Source of the DNA: Bacteroidales bacterium UBA6401
GTDB taxonomy: Bacteria > Bacteroidota > Bacteroidia > Bacteroidales > UBA932
DNA: 64,000 nt
Direction of reading: 5' to 3'
Assembly (NCBI GenBank): GCA_002438635.1
Contig: DJPX01000020.1
Coordinates: 1 to 64,000, forward strand
The notes beneath the pieces were generated by a model. It was given only the letters and a program-made list of their open reading frames with translations. It ran no database searches and was not told the DNA's origin. Positions 41,498 through 53,370 of the stretch are shown here, in pieces. The stretch's first letter is position 1. Each line of letters begins with the position of its first letter. The position numbers and the translations under genes were made by a program.

Positions 41498-44437
41498 ATG
41501 AGCAATGGTTTTGCTGTGAAAATAAGTTCAGCCGTAGTTGGGTTTGCCTTGTTGGTCTTACCATCAAGGGCCGAAACCGGGGATTATGAAAAGGCCTTGG
41601 AGCTTTTTTCTTATGGAATGTATGAGAATGCAAGGGCCCTTTTTGAAAAATGTGATGATGAGCTTTTAAGTCGGGATTACGTGGTCCTTTGCGCACTACG
41701 AACTAAATCCCCTGATGCTACTTATCTAGTGAAATCTTCTGAGGAAAACGGGGTCAAGAGTATTTTGTATTCTAAAATTCACAGGGAGTTCGGACTTTTG
41801 CTTTTCGATGAAGGAAATTATGCTCAAGCTCTTGAGGAGTTATCAAAAGCAAGTTATAAAGACCTGAGCGATAATGAGGCTGGAGAATATTGGTATAAGA
41901 AAGGGTATTGCCTGTATAATACGGACTCTTTTGACGAATCAAGGGTTTGTTTTACCAAGTCGGCGGAATATAATACCGAATACACATTTCCAGCTTACTT
42001 CGCATTGGGAATGTTAGAATACAACTATCGTAATTTCCCGGTAGCACAGGGGTGGTTTGAAAGAAGTGTGAGCGATCCTCGTTTTGCTGACATCAGTTCT
42101 TTTTATCTTGTAGATTGTCACTTTATGGCAAAGGATTATGACTATGTAATAAAGCAGGGTGAGAAACTTTACCCTCAGATGCCCGAGGCGCGGCAGAAAT
42201 ATCTTTCTCGAATGCTTTCGGAATCTTTTATGGTAAAAGGCGATGCAGTTAGTGCAAGAAAGTACCTCACAACGGGAGGAAAGATGTCTAATTCTGATTT
42301 TTTTCATGCCGGTTCGGTGCTTTATGCCGTTGGAGATTATAGAGGTGCCATACAGAATTTCGAAAAAATGGGTCAGCTGCGTGATTCTCTTTTCCAGATT
42401 GCATCTTACCAGAAGGCATATTCCTATATAAAGATAAAGAATAAGGTGAAGGCTATGGAGTCTTTTAAAGATGCAAGCCTTCTATCTTTTGATGAAAATA
42501 TTGAGGAAGATGCGATGTTTAATTACGCAAAACTTTCCTTTGACCTTAATGGCGACGAAACGGCATTCAATGCTTATATAAGTAAATATGGCACTTCAAA
42601 AAAAGGAGAGTTGATATATGACTATTTGGCCATGTCTGCCCTTTTGAAGAGGGATTATGAACGTGCAGTATTGGCCTATGATCAAATAGAGGAGTTGTCC
42701 GCAGATCAAAAAAGTAATTATATAAAGGCTAACTTTTTACGTGCTAAAAAATTATTGGATATAGGGGCATACGCAACTGCGATCCCTTATCTTAAGGCAA
42801 GTGCTTATTATCTAGGGAAAGACGATGAATTCGGTCAGTTGTGCAGGTACGAATTGGCCAATACTTATTATATTACAGACGATTATAAAGATGCCTTGAC
42901 CATATACAATGATTTATATAATCTTTCTGCTCTAGATACCAGGGACGAAGGGGCATTGGTTTCATATAACATTGCATATTGTTTCTTTAAGCAGTCGGAT
43001 TATGCCAATGCTTCCAGATGGTTTGACATCTATGTGTCTTCTGGGAATGCATTGGCCAGAGAAGATGCTCTCATCCGGAGGGCGGATTGCGATTTCGCAC
43101 AAAGGAACTATAGGTCGGCTGCCGAAAAATATAAGGTGGCGGTATCTGAATTCCCAAGCACTGATAATCTTTATCCTTACTACTATATGGGAACCGCATA
43201 CGGACTTTATGGAAACAAAAAGGAAAGGATAGAGGCTCTGTCGTCTGCTTTGGGGGCCAATTCTGATGTGCCTTTTTATTGCGCCACTATGTATGAGTTA
43301 GGCCGTGCATATTCGGACGTTTCTGATAATGTTAATGCGCTCAAGGTGTTTGATTTGTTACTTTCGCGCACTTCTGATGCGGACTATGTAGCAAAGGCAT
43401 TGATGGGGAAAGGCGCCGTTAAGCGTAATAGTGGCGATTTAAAGGGTGCGTTGGCAGATTATCAGGGACTTGTTAAAAAAATGCCGGAAAGCCCTTATAC
43501 TCAAGATGCTCTACTTTCCATTCAGTCCATATATACGGCTATGAAACAGCCGGAAAAATACATAGAATACCTGGAAGCGAATAATTTAAGTTTAGGAAGA
43601 AACGAATCCGAAAGACAGGAACTCTATTATGCGACCGCTGAGCAGGTGTTCCTGGCGGGAAATTACTCTGGGGCTATTGCTTCCTTTAATAAGTTCCTTA
43701 GTATGTATCCTAAAAGTTCGCATGTGGCTGATTCCTATTATTATATGGCCGCTTCATATAAAACCATGGGACAGAAGGAGCGTGCGTGTGAGTATTATAA
43801 CAAGTCTTTTAACGCTGGGCTAAGTGGCTCATTTAAGGAATTTGCCCTTATGGATTATGCTATGCTCTCGTTCTCTTTAGAGAATTATTTGGCTGCGTAT
43901 GAGACCTATACGGAGTTATCCTTGGCTAAATACACAATGATAAGTAAGGTGGATGTATATAAGGGAGCTATGCGCTCGGCGTATCGCGCCCAACTCTACG
44001 ATAAGGCAATCGATGCGGCATCCTTTGTTATGAAACTTACATCGTCAGAGGATTTACTGCGAGAGGCTCAATTCCTTCAGGCTAAATCCTACCTTTACAC
44101 TTCCCAAAGAGATAAGGCTTTCCCAATACTTGGGAAATTGATTTCACAAGCAAATACTCCAGAAGGTGCTGAGAGTTACTATCTTATTATTCAGGCCAGG
44201 TACGACTGGGGGAAATTCGATGAAGTGGAAAAGGGCGTTTTTGATTTCGCTCAGAAATGTACTGACCAGCCTTATTGGTTAGCGAAGGCATTCATAGTGT
44301 TGGGGGATTCTTATGTGGAACGTAATATGATCCAACAGGCCGTCGCTACCTACCAGAGTGTGGCAGATGGTTATGTAGCATCTAATGAAGGAGATGATAT
44401 TCAGCAAATTATTTCAGTTAAACTTTCTCAGTTATGA
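41498..44437 (+). CDS. large exported tetratricopeptide-repeat protein
   Basis: The protein has 979 residues. A signal peptide (SSAVVGFALLVLPSRAE) is followed by some twenty TPR-like helical pairs covering nearly the whole length, for example YAQALEELSKASY, YRGAIQNFEKMGQL, YANASRWFDIYV and YSGAIASFNKFLSMYPKS. It is probably periplasmic and serves as a protein-binding scaffold. ATG 41498 is chosen from the signal peptide and the -7 box. Its last 4 bases overlap the start of an outer-membrane barrel gene, so the two likely act together. Confidence 0.8.
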   Translation: MSNGFAVKISSAVVGFALLVLPSRAETGDYEKALELFSYGMYENARALFEKCDDELLSRDYVVLCALRTKSPDATYLVKSSEENGVKSILYSKIHREFGLLLFDEGNYAQALEELSKASYKDLSDNEAGEYWYKKGYCLYNTDSFDESRVCFTKSAEYNTEYTFPAYFALGMLEYNYRNFPVAQGWFERSVSDPRFADISSFYLVDCHFMAKDYDYVIKQGEKLYPQMPEARQKYLSRMLSESFMVKGDAVSARKYLTTGGKMSNSDFFHAGSVLYAVGDYRGAIQNFEKMGQLRDSLFQIASYQKAYSYIKIKNKVKAMESFKDASLLSFDENIEEDAMFNYAKLSFDLNGDETAFNAYISKYGTSKKGELIYDYLAMSALLKRDYERAVLAYDQIEELSADQKSNYIKANFLRAKKLLDIGAYATAIPYLKASAYYLGKDDEFGQLCRYELANTYYITDDYKDALTIYNDLYNLSALDTRDEGALVSYNIAYCFFKQSDYANASRWFDIYVSSGNALAREDALIRRADCDFAQRNYRSAAEKYKVAVSEFPSTDNLYPYYYMGTAYGLYGNKKERIEALSSALGANSDVPFYCATMYELGRAYSDVSDNVNALKVFDLLLSRTSDADYVAKALMGKGAVKRNSGDLKGALADYQGLVKKMPESPYTQDALLSIQSIYTAMKQPEKYIEYLEANNLSLGRNESERQELYYATAEQVFLAGNYSGAIASFNKFLSMYPKSSHVADSYYYMAASYKTMGQKERACEYYNKSFNAGLSGSFKEFALMDYAMLSFSLENYLAAYETYTELSLAKYTMISKVDVYKGAMRSAYRAQLYDKAIDAASFVMKLTSSEDLLREAQFLQAKSYLYTSQRDKAFPILGKLISQANTPEGAESYYLIIQARYDWGKFDEVEKGVFDFAQKCTDQPYWLAKAFIVLGDSYVERNMIQQAVATYQSVADGYVASNEGDDIQQIISVKLSQL

Positions 44438-46071
44438 TGGGGTATAAGGGTGTTATTTGTATATGTGCCGGGCTATTGTCCGGTATATGCGCTGTGGCTC
44501 AGAATTTTAATGAAAGCGTGGAGGTGACCAATGATTTGGTTGTCGATATGAGTGGGTTACAGAGAAAAACTATAGAGATACAGGTGCCGGACTCGCTGAG
44601 TGAATTTAAGTTGAAGTTCGACTATTCTGTTTTCTCTAAACCATATAAAGGTGCCTATGAGTTCACTCCATATAATGTGTTGTTTCGTCCTATAAGCAGC
44701 GAACAGCGCGCACCTTGGTTATATGTGAATGCCGGTGCCGGGTTTGCTTTTGCTCCGGTTGTGGATATAGTGGCCAATGTAAAAGTGGGAGAAAAATTAC
44801 ATCTGGGGTTTTACCAGGATTTCGATGCCTATGTGGGTTCATATAGAGGAAAGTCTTCGGATTATTCCGGCTATGAGTTGTCGGAGCGTGTGGGTGCGTG
44901 CGGTTATGCTTTTTTGAAGCCGTTTAATTTTTTCTTTGACACTTTTTACCAAGGAATGTGGGTACGCGATTTGGAACTTTCCGGGGACCCATTTCATGCA
45001 TTTGGTTTTCAAGGAGCTATTAATTCCGACGGGCATAAAGTACGATCGGTGGATTATGAGTTGAATGTCGATTATCGTTTCTCTAAGGATTATTCGCTTG
45101 GCCTTAAGGCTTTGGGAGAAAATGCTTTAGAATTGAAAGGCCGGGTTTCTCCGCTTGCGTTGACTTCTAATATTTATAAATTCGATCTTTACTATGAAAC
45201 TGGACTTGATGTCTATTCCGGGATATCGAAAAGTGGGGTGAAGTATATAAAAATGAATCCACGTATGACTTTTGACTGGGGGAAGGCGAAAGTATCCGTG
45301 GGTGTTAAAGCATCAAACCACTGGTATCACGACTACACATACTCCTTTAGATTATACCCTGATTTGGAAGCTAGTTTCGCTTTATTCAATGCTCATAGTG
45401 AAGTGCTGCTAGGTATGACTGGTTACGATCAACAGAATTCTCACTATACTTTCAAGCAGGCCAATCCTCACTTTAACGCCTCTTATTTTGAAACCACGGG
45501 AAGCGAGTTGAAAGAATCAAGAGAGTATTTGAATGCATTCTTAGGGTTGAGGGGAAGTGTAAAGTCTTGTTTTCAGTATGATTTTCGGGCCGGATATGCG
45601 GATAAGGGATATATGCCTTTGTATGCGCTTCGTGATGTGGGAAATACTTCCGAAGCTCTTCGACTCGTTTATGGAAGGTATGATGGAATGTATTTGACAG
45701 CAAGGCTTTTATGGCACCTTAAGTCCTGGGATATAAAATCTTATTCGGAATTTCAAGATGTTAGCCTGAATATGGGAAGCGATGCTTTTATGCCAGCGGC
45801 ATTTAGGACATCTTTTGACATGACATATAATAAGATGGAGCGGATTTTTGCCGGAGTTTCTATTGATTATATGGGAGAAAGACACTCGAAGACTATGGGC
45901 TCTTTGCCACAGTATATTGATGTGGGTTTACATGGTGAGTACAGGATGAATAAAGATTTATCATTTTGGCTCAAAGCAGAGAATATTTTAGGTCAGAGAG
46001 TCGAGAGTGTGCCTTTTACCAGTCGTAGATTTCCCGTGCTTACAGTGGGGCTGAGGTTGATTTTAAGCTAG
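44434..46071 (+). CDS. outer-membrane beta-barrel protein, TonB-receptor-like without plug
   Basis: The protein has 545 residues with a signal peptide ending AVAQ. Most of it is alternating amphipathic strands, ending with DLSFWLKAENILGQRVE and VLTVGLRLILS, which look like the last strands of TonB-dependent receptors. No plug domain or TonB box was seen, so energy-coupled uptake is unlikely. The gene starts inside the TPR gene's stop (ATGA), suggesting a paired periplasmic-outer membrane unit. Function unknown. Confidence 0.75.
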   Translation: MMGYKGVICICAGLLSGICAVAQNFNESVEVTNDLVVDMSGLQRKTIEIQVPDSLSEFKLKFDYSVFSKPYKGAYEFTPYNVLFRPISSEQRAPWLYVNAGAGFAFAPVVDIVANVKVGEKLHLGFYQDFDAYVGSYRGKSSDYSGYELSERVGACGYAFLKPFNFFFDTFYQGMWVRDLELSGDPFHAFGFQGAINSDGHKVRSVDYELNVDYRFSKDYSLGLKALGENALELKGRVSPLALTSNIYKFDLYYETGLDVYSGISKSGVKYIKMNPRMTFDWGKAKVSVGVKASNHWYHDYTYSFRLYPDLEASFALFNAHSEVLLGMTGYDQQNSHYTFKQANPHFNASYFETTGSELKESREYLNAFLGLRGSVKSCFQYDFRAGYADKGYMPLYALRDVGNTSEALRLVYGRYDGMYLTARLLWHLKSWDIKSYSEFQDVSLNMGSDAFMPAAFRTSFDMTYNKMERIFAGVSIDYMGERHSKTMGSLPQYIDVGLHGEYRMNKDLSFWLKAENILGQRVESVPFTSRRFPVLTVGLRLILS

Positions 46072-46079
46072 TGTGGAAC

Positions 46080-46110
46080 TTGCAAAAGAGCGCGATTTTT
46101 ACTAAATTTG
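46080..46110 (+). promoter_or_regulatory. promoter of gyrB
   Basis: A -33 element TTGC (46080-46083) and a -7 element TAAATTTG (46103-46110) are spaced by exactly 19 bases. The gyrB ATG at 46159 lies 48 bases downstream. Confidence 0.7.
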
Positions 46111-46137
46111 TGGGCTTTGCGATGGGGCGAAGTTTAA

Positions 46138-48168
<2,031 letters not shown>

Positions 48169-48176
48169 CAGTAATT

Positions 48177-50192
48177 ATGAAAGCCTCTTTCAAACTGATG
48201 GTGGCTCTGCCCCTTCTTGTGATTTTCGCCGCTTTATTGCTTTTAGTGCCGAGAACGGCCAAGTGGGGCTATGACTATTCGAAGGGGCAGGCGTGGCGAT
48301 ATGAAACATTGGTAGCCCAGTTCGATTTCCCTATTCTAAAAACAAGTGAAGAAATTGCTAAAGAGAAAGCAGAACATTCGAGCAGTGTAATTCCGTATTA
48401 TAAGTTATCTACGGACATAGCCGGAGAGGCTTTTCGTAAGGTCGATGCAATATCTTTTACGGATGCCCCTGGTTTGAAAGCATCTGTGGTTAAACATCTT
48501 GCCAGTATTTATAACAAGGGTATTCTTGCTGATGAAGTAGCTACAAGCGATGTGATTTATGTTCAAAGAGATAAGAGGGCGGAAAAAGTTCCATCTAGCG
48601 AGGTGTACCTTCTGCCGCAAGCAAGGATAGCCCTTCTTCAGGGAGTTATGCACGATTGTCAGGGTCTTAATGTGGATTCGTTGATGCGTGCCAAGAGTTT
48701 ATATGACCTTGTGGTACCGAATCTTATTTTTGATCAGCAGATTACCTCCTTGGTTCATAGTAAGACGGCTGAGGATATATCAGTTACCTCTGGATATGTG
48801 AATGCCGGTACCATTATAGTAAATAAAGGAGAATTGGTCACTTCAGAAGTGGCACAATTATTAGACTCTTATAAGGCTGAATATGAGAAAAGTATGGGCA
48901 CCGATATGCCTGAAATTTTTATATGGTTAGGGAATGCGTTAGTACTGGCAGGCATATTGGTATGTCTGTTTTTTGCTATCTATTTTTCTAATCCTATGAT
49001 TTTTAAGGATTATAATCGATATCTATACATTCTTACAGTCTTCACGATAATGTCTTGTTCGGAGTTGGTCTTTATAAGGTTTGCTCCGGAGTGGCTCTTC
49101 ATATTTCCATTTTCTATAGGGGCTTTATATCTGCAAGCCTTTTTCCGGACAAGGCTTATATTTCCCGTCTATGTAGTGTCTTTGTTCCCGCTTTTGATTT
49201 ATGCTGAGAGTGGGGCGGCCCTATTTATTATGTTTTTGGTGCCAGGGATAGTTACGCTATATCTGTTCCGCTATTTTTCGCGGGGTGCGAAGCAGTTTAT
49301 TTCTGCGTCTATTAATTTTTTAGTATGCGCGTTGTTGTTCTCGGCCTTTGAGTTGACAGGAGTTCTTGGGTATGATTTTCTACTCTCGCTAGGTATCTTG
49401 TTTGTCGGGTCCATTTTAGAAGTGGCATTGCATCCGTTTATATATTTGCTTGAGCGAGGATTCAACATGGTTTCTACTGCTCGACTTCAGGAACTTTCCG
49501 ATACATCAAATGAACTTTTACGTCAGCTTGAGCAGAAGGCACCGGGAACTTTTCAACATTCTCTTCAGGTGATGAATCTATCTTCTGCCGTGGCTAGGGC
49601 TATAAATGCAGATGAGGCCCTTATAAAAGCAGGAGCTTTATATCACGATATAGGGAAAATGAAAAACCCACTTTGTTTTATAGAGAATGAATCATTGACT
49701 TCGAGCGCAGCAGCAAAATATCACGATGATCTATCTCCTCTTCAAAGTGCACAGGATATAATTAGACACGTCAGTGATGGTATGGAGTTAGCGCAGGCGC
49801 ATAAACTGCCTGCAGTTATATCGGATTTCATAAAAACACATCATGGAACTACCTGTGTGTCATATTTTTATGATAAATTCATAAAAGAGGGAGGTGATAG
49901 TTCGCATAAAAAAGACTTTTGCTATCCAGGACCTACCCCTACCACAAGGGAGCAGGTGATTCTTATGCTTAGTGACTCTATGGAAGCCGCATCCAGAACT
50001 TTAAAAGATTACTCCCAGGAGAATATATCAGCATTAGTGGATAGGATTTTCGCCTATAAGATGGAGGATAGGCAATTCGAGCAGGCTAATATAACTATGA
50101 AAGAACTTACCACTATAAAGGCGGTGATGAAGACATATTTATGTCAGATGTATCACGAAAGAATTAAATATCCTAAGAGAAAAATCAAATAA
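48177..50192 (+). CDS. 7TM-HD family phosphohydrolase
   Basis: The protein has 671 residues. An N-terminal helix is followed by an extracytoplasmic 7TMR-HDED-like domain of about 230 residues, seven membrane helices and a cytoplasmic HD domain. The HD pair is His490-Asp491 in LYHDIGKMKNP, with FQHSLQVMNLS before it and THHGTTCVSYF after it. This matches the PgpH class, some of which hydrolyse c-di-AMP. Whether this one does is unproven. It is 8 bases from the trigger factor gene. Confidence 0.88.
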   Translation: MKASFKLMVALPLLVIFAALLLLVPRTAKWGYDYSKGQAWRYETLVAQFDFPILKTSEEIAKEKAEHSSSVIPYYKLSTDIAGEAFRKVDAISFTDAPGLKASVVKHLASIYNKGILADEVATSDVIYVQRDKRAEKVPSSEVYLLPQARIALLQGVMHDCQGLNVDSLMRAKSLYDLVVPNLIFDQQITSLVHSKTAEDISVTSGYVNAGTIIVNKGELVTSEVAQLLDSYKAEYEKSMGTDMPEIFIWLGNALVLAGILVCLFFAIYFSNPMIFKDYNRYLYILTVFTIMSCSELVFIRFAPEWLFIFPFSIGALYLQAFFRTRLIFPVYVVSLFPLLIYAESGAALFIMFLVPGIVTLYLFRYFSRGAKQFISASINFLVCALLFSAFELTGVLGYDFLLSLGILFVGSILEVALHPFIYLLERGFNMVSTARLQELSDTSNELLRQLEQKAPGTFQHSLQVMNLSSAVARAINADEALIKAGALYHDIGKMKNPLCFIENESLTSSAAAKYHDDLSPLQSAQDIIRHVSDGMELAQAHKLPAVISDFIKTHHGTTCVSYFYDKFIKEGGDSSHKKDFCYPGPTPTTREQVILMLSDSMEAASRTLKDYSQENISALVDRIFAYKMEDRQFEQANITMKELTTIKAVMKTYLCQMYHERIKYPKRKIK

Positions 50193-50200
50193 TAAATAAT

Positions 50201-51193
50201 ATGAAATTAACAAAAAATCAGATTGACAAGCTCAATATTGAGCTTACAATGAACATCGAGGCTGCTGATTATGCCGAAATCGAGAGAAAGAAGTTAGCAG
50301 AATGCAGAAGAAAGGCAGACTTCAAGGGATTCCGTAAGGGAAATGTTCCGATGAGTCTAGTTCAGAGAGTATATGGAGGACAGATTTTAGCGGACTCCAT
50401 AAACGAAGTGATTGGCCAGGGGTTGCAGAAGTTCATAGACGATGAAAAACTGCACATTTTAGGAGAACCTCTTTCAAGTGAAAAGCAGCCGGAGGTTGAT
50501 TGGACTAGTGGCAAGGATTTTACCTTTGTTTTTGATTTAGGCTTAACTCCGGAGGTTAATGTTGATGTAACGGCTGAGGATGAGATCCCTAACTATACCA
50601 TAACGGTTTCTGCAAAGGAAAAGGAAGACATGGCTCAAAACCTCAAAAAGTACTATGAAAGTAAGAAAGAGGAAAAGAGCGACGAAGATATAGAAAAGGA
50701 AGCTGCTGAAAGACTTAAAGAAAACTACAAATCAGAAGCACAGTGGCGGCTTTCTAAGGACATTCGCGATTTCTATGTTAACAAGGCCTCTATCGAACTT
50801 CCAGAAGAATTCTTGAAGAGGTGGCTTATGCACGTGAATGAAGGTAAGATTACATCTGAACAGATGGAGAAGGAATTTCCGGCATTCGTTGAAGATTTCA
50901 AGTGGCAGCTTGTAAGAGGCTCTTTAATGAAAAAGTGGGAACTTCAGATTAGCTCTGACGATCTTAAAGACGCTGCAAAGGCTTTCGTGACATATCAATA
51001 TGCTATGTATGGTATTGGTAATGTTCCAGAAGAGATGATTAACGAGGCTGTAAATAACGTGCTTCACGATCAAAAGCAGGTGGAAAGACTAGCCGAGCAG
51101 GTGGAAGATCAGAAGGTTTTGGATAAAATCAAGAGCACTGCCACTTTGAAGGCAAAGAAGATTTCTTCAGAGAAATTTAAAGAATTGAAATAG
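50201..51193 (+). CDS. tig: trigger factor, apparently without PPIase domain
   Basis: The protein has 330 residues, against about 430-450 for usual trigger factors. The ribosome-docking signature GFRKGNVP is at residues 43-50, followed by LVQRVYGGQILADSINEVI as in Bacteroidetes trigger factors. After about residue 150 the sequence goes straight to a charged helical region (YYESKKEEKSDEDIEKEA) and the C-terminal arm domain, with no FKBP-type stretch seen. It should act as a ribosome-bound holdase. Its stop overlaps the GTG start of the next gene. Confidence 0.75.
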   Translation: MKLTKNQIDKLNIELTMNIEAADYAEIERKKLAECRRKADFKGFRKGNVPMSLVQRVYGGQILADSINEVIGQGLQKFIDDEKLHILGEPLSSEKQPEVDWTSGKDFTFVFDLGLTPEVNVDVTAEDEIPNYTITVSAKEKEDMAQNLKKYYESKKEEKSDEDIEKEAAERLKENYKSEAQWRLSKDIRDFYVNKASIELPEEFLKRWLMHVNEGKITSEQMEKEFPAFVEDFKWQLVRGSLMKKWELQISSDDLKDAAKAFVTYQYAMYGIGNVPEEMINEAVNNVLHDQKQVERLAEQVEDQKVLDKIKSTATLKAKKISSEKFKELK

Positions 51194-52146
51194 TGAAAAA
51201 CGTTCTTGTAATAGGGTCAACTGGTCAGATTGGCTCGGAGTTAACTATGTTACTGCGGCGAACATTTCCCGAAGGGACGGTCGTTGCAGGTTATATTCGT
51301 GGCTGCGAACCTAAAGGGGAGTTGCTTCATAGCGGACCAAGCGAGGAGGTGGATGTCTGCAATGCTACACAGATATCTAATGTGGTGAGTAAGTATGATA
51401 TAGACACCATTTACAACCTGGCTGCATTGCTTTCCGCTGTGGCCGAGCGCTTCCCTTTAAAAGCGTGGAATATCCAGATGAATGGCTTGATAAATGTACT
51501 TGAGGTAGCCAGAGAAAAAGGATGTGCGGTATTTACTCCGAGCTCTATTGGTTCATTCGGACCATCGACTCCACACAAGAACACTCCTCAGGACACGATT
51601 CAGCGGCCTACTTCTATGTATGGAGTAACCAAGGTGGCTACAGAACTTTTAAGCGATTATTATAACCATAAATATGGGGTCGACACACGTTCGGTACGCT
51701 TCCCCGGGCTTATAAGCTATACAACGCTTCCTGGAGGCGGCACTACAGATTATGCGGTGGAAATATATTACGCTGCAGTAAGGGGTGAAGAGTTCGTTTG
51801 TCCTATTGCCGCTGGCACTTATATGGACATGATGTATATGCCGGATGCGTTACGCGCTGCAGTGGATATTATGCTGGCAGATCCTAAAAAACTAAAACAT
51901 CGTAATTCGTTTAATATCGCCTCTATGAGTTTTGAACCAGAGCAGATAGCTGCATCTATAAGAAAGTATATACCTTCGTTTAAGATGCGCTATGAGGTAG
52001 ACCCGGTTCGTCAGGGCATAGCAGACTCTTGGCCAGATAATATGGATGATTCTTGCGCACGAAAAGAGTGGGGATGGGCTCCGTCATATAACCTCGACTC
52101 TATGACGCAGGATATGATAAAGAACCTTAGAATAAAGCTGTTATAG
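51193..52146 (+). CDS. SDR-type L-threonine 3-dehydrogenase
   Basis: The protein has 317 residues. It has an NAD-binding GSTGQIG (residues 8-14) and the extended-SDR catalytic groups: Ser in TPSSIGSFG and Tyr-x3-Lys in YGVTK. RFPGLISYTTLPGGGTTDYA is typical of the UDP-glucose-epimerase-like threonine dehydrogenases. It oxidises L-threonine to 2-amino-3-ketobutyrate. The kbl gene directly downstream supplies the next step, which supports the call. It starts with GTG overlapping the tig stop. Confidence 0.88.
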   Translation: MKNVLVIGSTGQIGSELTMLLRRTFPEGTVVAGYIRGCEPKGELLHSGPSEEVDVCNATQISNVVSKYDIDTIYNLAALLSAVAERFPLKAWNIQMNGLINVLEVAREKGCAVFTPSSIGSFGPSTPHKNTPQDTIQRPTSMYGVTKVATELLSDYYNHKYGVDTRSVRFPGLISYTTLPGGGTTDYAVEIYYAAVRGEEFVCPIAAGTYMDMMYMPDALRAAVDIMLADPKKLKHRNSFNIASMSFEPEQIAASIRKYIPSFKMRYEVDPVRQGIADSWPDNMDDSCARKEWGWAPSYNLDSMTQDMIKNLRIKLL

Positions 52147-52175
52147 GTTTATTCTGAAATAATTAATTGCGTAGT

Positions 52176-53363
52176 ATGTACAGTAAATTTCAAGATCACC
52201 TTTGCTCTGAATTGAATAAAATACGCGAGGAGGGGCTATATAAATCAGAGCGTGTGATATGCTCGGCTCAAGGTGCTGAGATTACACTTTCCGATGGAAG
52301 TAAGGCACTGAATTTTTGTGCCAATAATTATTTGGGTCTTTCTGATTCTCCTCGTCTGATCGAGGCAGCGAAGCGCACCATGTCCACACGCGGCTATGGA
52401 ATGAGCTCTGTTCGTTTCATTTGTGGTACGCAGGATGTGCATGTTGAGCTGGAAAAAGCCGTTTCACATTATTTTCATACAGAGGATACCATATTGTATG
52501 CTGCTTGTTTCGATGCCAATGGGGGCGTTTTCGAGCCTCTCTTCACCTCAGAAGATGCCATTATTTCAGATGCTTTGAATCACGCGTCTATAATAGATGG
52601 AGTCAGGTTATGTAAGGCGGTAAGATATCGTTATGCCAACGCTGATATGGCTGATCTGGAGCGCTGTCTTATACAGGCACAGGATCAACGTTTCCGCATC
52701 ATTGTTACCGATGGCGTGTTCTCTATGGATGGGAATGTGGCACCAATGGACAGGATATGCGAATTGGCCGAGAAATACGATGCTCTGGTTATGGTGGATG
52801 AGAGCCATAGTGCCGGAGTAGTGGGCCCTACAGGAAGAGGAGTAGGAGAGTTGTTCGACTGTTATGACAGAATAGACATCCGTACTGGAACTTTGGGTAA
52901 AGCATTTGGCGGTGCGGTAGGTGGATTTACCACTGGGCGTAAAGAGATTATTGAGATGCTTAGGCAAAGGAGCAGGCCATATCTTTTTTCAAATTCTCTA
53001 CCACCTATGATAGCAGGAGCGGGATTGGAATTATTTAAAATGCTCGAGGAAAGCGATGAGCGTCATTCCGTATTGGTAGAGAATGTAGAGTATTTTAGAG
53101 ATAAAATGCTGGAGGCAGGCTTTGACATTAAGCCTACGCAGAGTGCTATCTGTGCCGTAATGCTTTATGATGCGCCACTGAGTCAAAGATTTGCACAAGC
53201 AATGGCTAGAGAAGGGGTCTTTGTAACGGGTTTTTATTATCCTGTTGTCCCTGCCGGTCAGGCTCGCATAAGAGTTCAAATAAGTGCTGCTCATACGCTT
53301 CATCAGCTTGATAAGGCGATAGATAGTTTTATAAAGGTCGGTAAAGAGTTAAATGTAATATAG
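52176..53363 (+). CDS. kbl: glycine C-acetyltransferase (2-amino-3-ketobutyrate CoA ligase)
   Basis: The protein has 395 residues and belongs to the alpha-oxoamine synthase family. Seen are FCANNYLGLSD, GMSSVRFICGTQ, the PLP Asp region VMVDESHSAGVVG and the PLP Lys in TLGKAFGGAVGG. It converts 2-amino-3-ketobutyrate and CoA to glycine and acetyl-CoA. With the preceding dehydrogenase it completes threonine breakdown to glycine. ATG 52176 gives the standard family length. Confidence 0.93.
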   Translation: MYSKFQDHLCSELNKIREEGLYKSERVICSAQGAEITLSDGSKALNFCANNYLGLSDSPRLIEAAKRTMSTRGYGMSSVRFICGTQDVHVELEKAVSHYFHTEDTILYAACFDANGGVFEPLFTSEDAIISDALNHASIIDGVRLCKAVRYRYANADMADLERCLIQAQDQRFRIIVTDGVFSMDGNVAPMDRICELAEKYDALVMVDESHSAGVVGPTGRGVGELFDCYDRIDIRTGTLGKAFGGAVGGFTTGRKEIIEMLRQRSRPYLFSNSLPPMIAGAGLELFKMLEESDERHSVLVENVEYFRDKMLEAGFDIKPTQSAICAVMLYDAPLSQRFAQAMAREGVFVTGFYYPVVPAGQARIRVQISAAHTLHQLDKAIDSFIKVGKELNVI

Positions 53364-53370
53364 TATCGAT

